A DNA stretch of 64,000 nucleotides from Loripinus fragilis (Eukaryota; Mollusca; Bivalvia; Lucinida; Lucinidae). Numbering within the stretch: position 1 is the first letter of the stretch; each line of letters starts with the position of its first letter. The translations under genes and the position numbers were made by a program. The stretch is taken from positions 141,357,549 to 141,421,548 of the forward strand of contig OZ026515.1 in the NCBI GenBank assembly GCA_964019695.1, written 5' to 3'. Positions 26,901 through 38,900 of this stretch are shown in pieces. Under the pieces are notes generated by a model. The model saw only the letters and a program-made list of their open reading frames with translations. It had not been told where the DNA came from and searched no databases.

Positions 26901-29900
26901 TATGCCTTGTTGCAGAAGAGTTTTTAACCCAATGTTGTATTTAACAATTAACTCTGAGTGTCTGTGGTAGAATTTAAAAATGAGGATTTCTACTTTGTTT
27001 TGAATGAGGATTTATTTTGATCATCATCTGTGCTTGCTATTTCAGTAAAATGTATGGAAAATCAACCGTTAAACTAAGATAAACAAACCTCCTATCACGA
27101 TAGAGTATATATATGTATACAGTTGATGTACAATAAAAACGACCATCTTGGAAAGTGGTCTATTTTTGTCAGATGTTTGATGTCTTCTTTGGCTTGTACA
27201 AGACCTTTCCCCCCCTAGACCCAAGACGCCTTTTACATATGTTGTATACATATATAGCGACATATCATTGCCCAAGGGAATCTTGGGTCTAGGTGGGGGG
27301 GGGACATCTAAAAAAACTGAAAGACTCCAGTTTCATCTTTCCGGTGACAAACATCACAATTTTAAGTGTATTTCGTATGCATGCGCAGAAGTAATACCGT
27401 AAAGCTTTGGAAAAGAAGAGCATTTCTATCCTTAACACTTTAGCACTTTTACTTTATGAAAACTAACAGTGCATATACTCAAGTCTGGTCTAAACGGCAC
27501 ACAGTATAAAGACGTAAAATGAGGGGTGGGAGTAGAAAACTTAAGTTTTCACGACTTTGTAAATGATGAATCGCTTTGAAACGTATTTTGATGCTTACTA
27601 AGCATATTTTACTGCCGAACCACACCAATTTTAAAATGATTATGGCAATTTGAAAATTTGGTGTTTGTAATAATGTCAACTAGGGAAAATATACGCCTTA
27701 TCGCTAGAACTCCTTAAAATTTCAAAATATATTGTATTTCTTTCTATGAAGATCAATATTGTCTTAGCAAACAGTTCAGGCCTGGGTCTTCACTGTTTGC
27801 CAAAGTATCCATTTAGGAGTCTCCAGGTCCCCAAAGGATTAAAGCTGGGAAGAAATGTGAAAATATCATATACTGCTTATTTTGGATGAGTCTTTAAGGG
27901 TTAATAGTGTAAATGGTTACCTGAAGGTATCACTGTCAAAAGTCTTGGCCTCCACCTCTGTTGATAACAGATCAGACACAGACCATTTACTATCACAGCT
28001 GAGGAGACAAAAGAAAACATATATAACATGGCTCAACAAGCATTTAGAGTGTTAACTCTTTCCTTGCTAGCAGAGACTTTTGTCATCTGCTGATAACCTT
28101 TGCAAACAGTTTGGACCCAGAACAGGACCAACAGAACTGGTCTGGATCCAAACTGTTCGACACTCGAAAGAATTTTTTGAAAAAGTTAATTCTGATATCT
28201 TTGAAGAATTTCAATATGGCCACCATGGTGGTCATCTTGCATACCTGAATGGACTGGTTTTAGCAATGTTGCCCCAATACCTTCCTTCCAAGTTTTGGTT
28301 AAATCCGACATATGGCTTAGGAGAAGATGTTCTTTGAAAAATTGCAATGTGGCCACCATGCCAGCCATCTTGGATATCATACGGGAACCATTTTAGTAGT
28401 TCTTAATCAGGTGTGGTGCTTGATTGAGTTGATTCCTTATCTTTGCCTTCTTTCTTACTTTGCCTTGATGCCTCCAACCAAATTTCATTTCAATCTGACA
28501 TTTGAGCCGCAACATGTGATTTCCAACTCGTGGCATTTTGACGAGTGTAGACTAAGAAAAGCCTATGCAGCCTCCTTTTAAGCTTTGAAATTCCAAAAGA
28601 TGTTTGGTCAGTTGCTAAAGAGTCAAAGAATATTTAAGTGACTAGCAGAGGCTCTGATCAGACTGCGCAAATGCGCAGGCTGGTCTGAGCCTTTGCTGGT
28701 GGCACATACCACATTGTTGGAAATCTCATGTTGCGGCTCATATTTTTCTAGAGGAGGTGTTGTTTAAAGAATTTCAAGATGGCCGACATGGGACACATCT
28801 TGTATATCGGAACAGAACCATTTAACAAATTAAGAAAATTCATTCTTAATTTTCACAATCTTATCTTGAGGCCTGAATGCAATAGGGGTGGATGAAACTG
28901 AAATTTACCTTCTGATGCTCATATCGTACAACCAGTTTATCTTTTGAATGAGCGGTAAGTGAGGGAGAAGGATAGGGTCTGTTTTGAAGGAGAAGGATAG
29001 GGTCTGTTTTGCTTGCAGTAGATGCAAGAGAGAGGGATAGTTAACTTTATCTTTTTATTGTATCTTTCTTTACTCTCTGAGAGCAGGCCAGATGTAAACA
29101 GCTCATCATTATTAGAGGAAGTGCAGTAATTACGATGTAAATGCTAGCTCTTGAAACTTATAGAAACTTACCTTTCAGCTTTAGCAGTCACATGGAGCAA
29201 GTTTATATTTTTACCGACTGGTTTAAATGGAGGAACTACCTGCTCAACTGAAAATAAAAAACAGTTCTTGAAGTATACTTCACTTAACCCCTTTTGGCCG
29301 AATGGAATTTCCGGCTCTTATCAATTGAACCAGTCCATTTCCGTTTTGAGGGTTGACGGGTGATATTTGTCATTCTTATTCACATCTTAATAAAACATTT
29401 TATAAGCAAACAGTGGAGACCCTGATCAGGTGCCACATTTTGCAGCTTCTGATCTTGGTCTGCACTGTTTGTCTATGTCACATAAAAAGAATGCTGGGGT
29501 TAATAGACTTCCAAAACATTCTTTACACAATTCCAAGGGTTAAACAGGCAAGGGTGTGGATAATTAAAGAGCCCAGATTTACAAAAGTGAATATCCTGAT
29601 TAGACTTTTACTTCAGTATGGGTGTTAAACTCGTCGAATATTCAAGATGAATATTTCTTGTTATATGTTGTTTTTTCTTCTAATTTTCCCATAAGTCTTA
29701 GGTAAGGTATTTCTTGATGCAAAACTAATAGTCCAAACACATCCAAAAGAGGGCCTTAGGGCCCTGGATCACTCACCTGAATCCTAGCACATAAGGTGAT
29801 GTTTTGGCCTATGGCTAAAGAGATATCATTTAAAGATATTTCTTTTTTCAGCTCTGTCAGCTAAGCTGAATGGTGTGAGCAATTCTGGAAGAGGGCATCA

Positions 29901-32900
29901 CTTGGAACATTTCTGTGAAGTTATTTTGAATTTGTATCAGTGGTTCAAGAGATGTCATTTAAAGATATTTCTTATCCAGAGCTCTGGCAGCCCTATCGCT
30001 CGGAGCAGCCAAACTATTTGTGCAATTTTACTTTATCTTTTTATTGTATAATTGAATAATTACGAGAAACATTTCTGTGAAATTATATTGAATTTAGACA
30101 AGTGGTTCAGGAGGGGATGTGGTCTTAAGATATTTCTTATCTAGAGCTCTGGCAGGCCTTTTGTCCAGCGGAGCAAAACCCTTTGTGCAATTTTGGTAGA
30201 GGGCATCATGAGGAACATTTCTGTGAAATTATTTTGAGTTTGGCCCAGTGGTTCAGGAGATGTTGTTTAAAAGATATCTGATCTAGAGCTCTGGCGGCCA
30301 TCTTGTTCGGCAGTTCGAAACAATTTCTGCATTTTCATGTAGGGCATTATGGAGAACACTCCTGTGAAATTATTTTAAATTTGGACCAGTGGTTCAGGAG
30401 ATGTCGCTTAAAGCAAAAGTTTACAGACAGACGCACAACAGACAAAGACAGATCACAATAGCTCACCATAAGCCTTCGGCTCAGGTGAGCTAAATAGGTA
30501 TGCAGTTAGTTGTTTACTGCTGCATGTCCAGACAAAATAGTATGACAAGTTTAACTCTTTTCCGGCCATTCATGACAATTGTTGTATGCTCTCTCATCTG
30601 CATATGTACTTTGGTAGTGGCTATTGTGAACAATATGGACCCAGATCAGACTGCTTCCCTAGGATATCTATGACTTCTCCTGTCTTAGTAATCTGGTGTA
30701 GGCAGACAAAGAGTTAACTTACTTTTCCCCTGTTGTTTGTCTGCTGCAAGGAAGATGAGACCTCGTAGAAAATTGATCACTTCTGGTATAAACCTCTTGG
30801 AACTAGACACATACTGTAACAACAACAAAATACAAAATTGATCACTTCTGGTATAAACCTCTTTGAACTAGACACATACTGTAACAACAACACAATAGAA
30901 TAGGTCAGAAAAGATCAAATATAACTGTTAAAAAACTTCCCTACATAGGACCAAAATTGTCAGTAGTTTGCGTTAAAAAGAATTGATTTGAAATTAACAC
31001 TTTGACTATTTTCCTTGCTGTTGACAACCTGGTATGGCTAATGGCATTTATAAAGTGCAAATTGGTAATCGTGCAGAAATTTTCATACAAAAACACATGA
31101 ACTTTTAGTGAAAAACGAAGAATTTATTTTCACTAAATGCGTAGCTATTCCAGGTAATTATGTAGGAACCCCTTCCATTAGTCACATACAGTTAAACTTG
31201 TCTTAAGCGGCCACTCAAAAAGAAGACCAACAATTGGTTTTCAAGACCCATTATTGCTTAATGCAGGTCAAAAGTATTGCAGAATGCTCCAAGGGGAGCA
31301 TTCTGCAAAACTGTCGACCTTCATTAAGGTACCATTAATATCTTTGTTTTGTCTATTTTTGAGTGGCCCCTTAAGACAGGTTTTACTGTAATATTAAAAA
31401 AAATATTATCATGTCCACCAAGCCCGGCCCAAATGGAATCTGCAGCATTTAATCTGAGAAGAAGTTTCTCACAGAACTTTGTGCATGCTATTACACTCAG
31501 TCGATATGTATTACTGTTCGTTGAAGTTGAAACCTTCTATCTGAGGCCAAAACTTTGTCTGCTAAAGCTCTTCTTACCTATGTTTACCTTGGCTGATTCA
31601 GTAATAAGCATCACTCGATGGATTATAAAGTTTATGCATTTCTCTACAAGGGTCTCTGGCAAATGATACAAAGTTAAGATGTGATTTCCGCTCTTTTAAT
31701 ATACGCCCATGGAAAAGACGGTTTGTTAGTTTTATTAGTCTACATGTATTTCATTTTTTTTGGGCTTTGTGCATGAAGATAAAGGACATCAAGTGTTCAT
31801 TTAATTAGTGACCAATACACCAGTTTTATCCCTTTTTTATCTCTTATCCAATACACCATTTTACAGTAAAACATGTCTTAAGCAGCCACTCAAAGAAGAC
31901 AGAAAAAGGTTTTCAGGACCAATAAGCGCTGAATGAAGGTCAAAAGTATTGCAGAACGCTCCCGCGGAGTATTCTGCAGTACTTTCGACCTGCATTAAGC
32001 TACCACATGGCTTTAAGACCTTTGTTTTGTCTAGTTTTGAGTGGCTGCTTAAGACTGTAGTTCCATATAAAAGTATATTTGACACTAATTGTAGCGTTAA
32101 GACTTATTGATATGAAAAATACATTTTCATTTTATCTTGAGAACAAGAAATCACTTAACAGGTGTTAAAGACCAATAAATTGACTTGCTAATCATCTTTG
32201 TGTGTTTTGAAAGTGTAACTGATATGCACTCTACCCCCTAAATTTACAAAATGACTTTATCAATTTTTCAGTTGAAAAGTGCTTGCTTTAAGGGAAGAAA
32301 CAATGTTTGTTTGTTTGGTTTGATGCTTAACATCCCAGTCAACAGCTATGGTCATGTCAGGATGGTCAGTTCACCTAACCACACTTTTTTCCTGGTCAAA
32401 CTTGACTGAGCAGTTAACCAGTACTTTGTGCACATACTTTTGCTTGTAACTGACAAAAACCCTTCTTGAATCAGCGGAAGGGAGGAGAATGGCCGTAGAA
32501 ATTATTTCATGATCAATCTCCACGAAACTATAAGACCAAGCCGGGATCGAACTCGCGACCCCTGAATCTGCAGTCAGATACGTATCTGCATCTCAGTCAA
32601 CAGTTTTTTAGTAATGTTGGTATGATTTTCTGTCTTCCTGGGTTGAACCAGTACTAAGCAAGGACACAACACAGTGACGCCAGCGGTGAGTCTCAAACTT
32701 GTTTTTTTTAGTTTGGTTTGGTTCTTTACATCCCAGTCAACAGCTATGGTCATGTCGGTATGGTCAGTTCACCTAACCACACTTTTTTCCTAGGCAAACT
32801 TGAATAAGCAGTTAACCTTCTTGAATCAGCAGAAGGGAGGAGAATGGCCGTAGAAATTATTGCATGATCAATCTCCACGAAAGTATGAGACCAAGCCGGG

Positions 32901-35900
32901 ATCAAACTCGCGACCCCTGGATCTGCAGTCAGCCACGTATCTGCAGTCAGACACATTACCCACTGTGCTGCGCGGCCCGGTCTAGCAACCCTTTGATCCC
33001 CATTCTAATGCTCTACCAATTGAACCACTGCACTCCACTGAAAAGGGTCTTTTAAAGACAGTGAAACACAGTAAAACCTGTCTTGAACGGCCACTCAAAA
33101 ATAGACAAAGGTTTTAAAGATAGATGGTAGCTTAATGCAGGTCAAAAGTATTACAGAATGCTCTCTTGGAGTATTCTGCAATACTTTTGACCTGCATTTA
33201 GCTATAATCGGTCTTCAAAACCAAAATTTGGTCTTGTTTGGGGTGGCCGCTTAAGACAGGTTTTACTGGAGTTACCTCAAGACACAGGTTGGAGAGGAAG
33301 AGACCAGCTGCTATATCTCTACCATGGTTGACAGGGCTCTTGGACAAGATCTGACACATGAATATCAAAGAAGGTGTCGTCACAGGATGGTGAAAGTCTG
33401 ATGTGGGAAACAATACTGAGACAAGCTTCAACAATAGCATCTACAAATAAACAACAGAAAATAATAAATAGTAAAACCTGTCTATAATGGCCACTCTAAA
33501 AATTTAAAAGACCACAAATTGGATTTCAAGACCAATTATCGCTTAATGCAGGTCAAAACTTTTGACCTTCATTAAGCTCCCATTTGTCATTAAGATATTT
33601 GTTATGTCTATTTTAGTGTGGCCGCTTAAGACAGGTTTTACTGTATAATATCAGCAATGGTGTTGTCACAGGGTGGTGAAAGTCTGATGTGGAAAATAAT
33701 TCTGCGACAAGCTTCAAAATAGCAGTAACAAATAAACACCACATAATAATATATAATATTAGTGATGGTGTTGTCACAGGGTGGTGAAAGTCTGATGTGG
33801 GAAACAATACCGTGACAAACCTCAACAATAGCCAATTTCATGCCGAGTTTTCCCGACACATTCCGATTAGCTCCTAGTCCTTCAGAATTGAAACTAATCT
33901 GGCCAATCAGTGAACATCCCAACAACGTGTCCTATATTTTTGCTATCACTAGATTGGCTTGATAGCTTGATGCCACATTGCCAATGATGTTTTTGGCGAG
34001 ATTTTGAGCCATTCTTCAAACGGAGAAATGTTTACATGAACACCGACTCAGTCACATGCCACCGGTCCTGTGATGTTCTTAATACTGACCTCGGATGGTA
34101 AACACAACGGCACTGTTTAAAAATTCATTAAAATTGGTTTTCCAGGTAAGAAAAAATACAAAACAGGGCTAAGTGCCCCTTACAACTAATCTTCACTTCG
34201 CATACAATTTATACAAAGTAAACAAGGGTGCAAAGATCAGGAATCGATACAATCAAGCACCACACCTGACCCAGGACACCAAAGGGAAAGCGACAAACTC
34301 ACAGCAGACACCACAAACGAGAGCCAAGAGGCCAGCCCCCTCCCAGCAGGCGACCACAAAGCACACACAAACAGACGCGCACAAAGACACAGCAAACACG
34401 AGACAGAACAAAAACACAAAAGACCCACACAAGCCTGTTTGCTCAGAAAACAGAATTTACTTTTGTATTTTGATGCACGCCTCGAGCACATGGCTACTCG
34501 GCCTTGTGGTAACGGGAGTTATATTGATTGGCTGATTTAGTCATGTGATACAAGTCCATGTGACTTGAGTCCCGGAAGAATTCCTAAAAAGTACGGAAGG
34601 CATGTGAAATCAGCTATAGCAGGTACAAATAAACACCAGAAAATAATATATACTATCAAAATGTTGTGTTGTTACAGGGTGGTGGAAGTCTGATGTGGGA
34701 AACAATACTGCGACAAGCCTCAACAATAGCAGACCGGTACAAATAAACACCAGAAAATAATGTATAATATGAAAAGTGTTGTTACAGGGTGGTGAAAGTC
34801 TGATGTGGGAAACAATACTGCGACAAGCCTCAACAATAGCAGGTACTAATTAAGTACATGTATAATTATCCAAGATGTTGCAAATATGAACCAGTACAAG
34901 CCCAGATATGTGAATATGAATCAGTCTTGTACGTGTATAATTATTCCAGATATGTGAATATGAATCAGTCTTGTGCATGTGTAAATATCCCAGATATGTG
35001 AATATAATTCTGTCTTGTACATGTATAATTATCCAAGATATGTGAATATGAATCAGCCTTGTACATGCATAATTATCCCAGATATGAGAATATGAATCAG
35101 TATTGTACATGTATAAGTATCCCAGATATATGAATATGAATCAGTCTTGTGCATGTATAATTATCCCAAATATGTGAATATGAAGCAGTCTTGTACATGT
35201 ATAATTATCCCAGATATATGAATCAGTTTCGTACATGTATAATTATCCCAGATATGCGAAGATGAATTAGTCTTGTACATGTATTACTATCCCAGATATG
35301 TGAATATGAATCAGCCTTGAACATGTATAATTATCCCAAATATGTGAATATGAATCAGTCTTGTACATGTATAATTATCCCAGATATGTGAATATGAATA
35401 AGTTTTGTACATGTATAATTATCCCAGATATGTGAATATGAATCAGTCTTGTACATGTATAATTATCCCAGATATGTGAATATGAATCAGTCTCCTACAA
35501 GTATAATTATTCCAGATATGTTAATATGAATAAGTTTTAATCAAAAACATGATGAATATGAAGGTGATGATACAAGTATAATTATCTAAGATATGAGAAT
35601 CTGTCTTATCAGGGGCGGATCCAGGATTTCTAGAAAGGGGGGGGTCATATAAATAAAAGTGTGGGGGTTCGCTTTGTTGATTTTATCTCATTTTTCTTAA
35701 ATATCCCAAGAAAATGAAATAAATTTGTCTCACTGCTTTATAAGAAACTTTTTTTATGGACTTTTTTCCATAGAGAAACTTACTGTGTCAAGACCAGGGT
35801 AGAGTCCTCGTCCAGCTTTCCTCTCACAGATTTGTCTAAACTCTTCTTGTCTGTCAGCAATGTTCATAACTACAGCCTGAGCTGCAGCTAGGGGAGATAA

Positions 35901-38900
35901 CTGTTACATAGAGAAACTTACTGTGTCAAGACCAGGATAGAGTCCTCGCCCAGCTTTCTTCTCACAGATTTGTCTGAACTCTTCTTGTCTGTCAGCAATG
36001 TTCATAACTACAGCCTGAGCTGCAGCTAGGGGAGATAACTGTGTTACATAGAGAAACTTACTGTGTCAAGACCAGGGTAGAGTCCTCGCCCAGCTTTCTT
36101 CTCACAGATTTGTCTGAACTCTTCTTGTCTGTCAGCAATGTTCATAACTACAGCCTGAGCTGCAGCTAGGGGAGATAACTGTGTTACATAGAGAAATTTA
36201 CTGTGTCAAGACCAGGGTAAAGTCCTCGCCCAGCTTTCCTCTCACAGATTTGTCTGAATTCTTCTTGTCTGTCAGCAATGTTCATAACTACAGCCTGAGC
36301 TGCAGCTAGGGGAGATAACTGTGTTACATAGAGAAACTTACTGTGTCAAGACCAGGGTAGAGTCCTCGCCCAGCTTTCCTCTCACAGATTTGTCTGAACT
36401 CTTCTTGTCTGTCAGCAATGTTCATAACTACAGCCTGAGCTGCAGCTAGGGGAGATAACTGTGTTACATAGAGAAACTTACTGTGTCTAGACCAGGATAG
36501 AGTCCTCGCCCAGCTTTCCTCTCACAGATTTGTCTGAACTCTTCTTGTCTGTCAGCAATGTTCATAACTACAGCCTGAGCTGCAGCTAGGGGATTAATTG
36601 TGTTACATAGAGAAAATTACTGTGTCTAGACCAGGATAGAGTCCTCGCCCAGCTTTCCTCTCACAGATTTGTCTGAACTCTTCTTGTCTGTCAGCAATGT
36701 TCATAACTACAGCCTGAGCTGCAGCTAGGGGAGCTAACTGTGTTACATAGAGAAACTTACTGTGTCTAGACCAGGGTAAAGTCCTCGCCCAGCTTTCCTC
36801 TCACAGATTTGTCTGAACTCTTCTTGTCTGTCAGCAATGTTCATAACTACAGCCTGAGCTGCAGCTAGGGGAGATAACTGTGTTAATTCAAACAAATGTT
36901 TTGTAAGTCTGTCAGCAAATTCTAGCTGTGGAGGATCCTGGATGCAGAGGTCACAGAAAAACTGAACCAGATGTGTAAATAATACCTGGAAAAAAACATG
37001 ATTGTATATAGCAATTTACATCCAATTATTAAAATGTTCAACAAATACTGTAGAAAAAAGTTAAAATTGTATCATTCCTAACATTATTCTTTAGATAAAT
37101 ATTAAATTCCTCAGAGGATGATAGTCAAAACTAAAGATGTGAAATGTGATTATCAAATCTAGCTGTGCTTCATGATTTTGTTTGATTTGATTCTTTATGT
37201 CCCATCAACAATTTTTCAGTAATAAAGGGACTGGTCTTCCTGAATGAACCAGTACTAAGCTAGTATTAATGTTCTTGCTCAAGGACACAACGCAGTGAGG
37301 CCGGTGAGGCTCTAACCCACTGCCCCTTGGTCTCGAGCCAAGCACTCTACCACTGCGCTCCCTATGCGCTTCAAGATGATATTTTTAGACTATCACCCTC
37401 ATAGAAATGTATAATCTATATAATTGAGCCGTGACATGTGATTTCCAACAATGTGGACTTTTGACAAGTGTCGACTAGGGCGAACCTGTACAGCCTCTTT
37501 TAAGCTTAGAAACTCCAAATGATGTTTGGTCAGTAGCTTAACAGTCATAGAATATTCAAGCGACTAGCAAAGGCTCTGATCAGACTGCATGTATGTGCAG
37601 GCTGATCTGAACCTTTAATGGTCACATATACCACATTGTTTGGGATCTCATGTAGAGGCTCAAATGTGTAAACCACTAGCAGTTTATCAATTTTATTACA
37701 TACCATTATATCGCTCCAGACATGACACCCTGTGATAAAGTAAATATACATAACTTTACAAACAAAACTTTTGCTTATCTGAACCTGTGATAGACCACGT
37801 TTTGTCGGGCCGGATCTTGATCCAAACTGTTATCATCAACAGTCCCTATCTGTGGGGGAAGAGTTCAAACAGTAAGCTTTAACCTTTTACCTCATAGAGA
37901 TGCCTTTTAACGCTGTTGCAAACATCTAGCAAACCCAGATCAGGCAGCTCTCCAAAGAGCTACCTGATCAGGGTCTACTCTGTTTGCTTATGGAAATATG
38001 ATTAGATATGATCCTACACTAGTGGACCTGTCAAGTTATTCCTTTGTTCTATGTACCAACATGATAGTTTATATATATAATTGTTTGTAGTGGGTGGAGC
38101 CTAGCATGAATATTCATGAAGGATACGGTTAATTCTATACCTCAAGTTTCTGTTTATTTCCCTCAGCAAGACTGGGGTGATGACATTTTCTCATTCTAGT
38201 GATGATGGTGAGCTGATCTTCAAGGTCATGACCTTCAAGAACTTCCAAAAGATCATCATAGGTCTTAGGTGCTGAAATAGAATCAAACAAAGGGGGTTTT
38301 TAATCTTTGCATGCTGGGTAATCTTGCATGCTGTTTTTGTCATCTGCTGATATTTTTCATATTCACTTTTTCAAAAAATTCTTTCAGGAATGCCATTAGT
38401 GTTAAACAGTTTGGATCCAGATCAGGCCCAACATTTCGTTGAGCCTGATCAGGGTCCAAACTGTTTGCAAAAGCTATCAGCAGACGACACTAGTAGGTAA
38501 AGAGTTAACAGCACTTTAAAAGAATGATTACTTTTAAAACAAGTGGACCACTAGTACACACAAAAATTTGTTGTCTCATTTTGAGAGAGAGAAGGCTTCG
38601 CTGGTTTGGGCACGTGGAGCGTTCTAGTGGTGCAGTCAGAACAGCATGTGATATACAGATTGATGGCAGGCGAGGGGGTCAGGGAGGCCCAAGCTAACAT
38701 GGAAGAAACTGACAGAGAAAGACTGCCATGAGTGGAAGCTCACAACACTTGACCCTCAAGAAAGGAGCAATTGGAGATCAGGTGTGAGATCTGCTATGTG
38801 TGCAGCTAGCCAGTTACCTGGAAGGGGCCCACGCATGTGGATGATGACCCTGCACCTGCACATTAATGAAAAATCCGATTATAATATATTAATGCTGCTT

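Noticed and set aside
33638..33925. 95-codon minus-strand frame with repeated LSPPCDNT
   Set aside because: This is an out-of-frame reading of two partial copies of NOP14 exon i.
34173..34535. 120-codon plus-strand frame rich in Thr, Gln and Lys
   Set aside because: It is the reverse side of a dispersed repeat also found at 54060-54270, where the frame is not kept.
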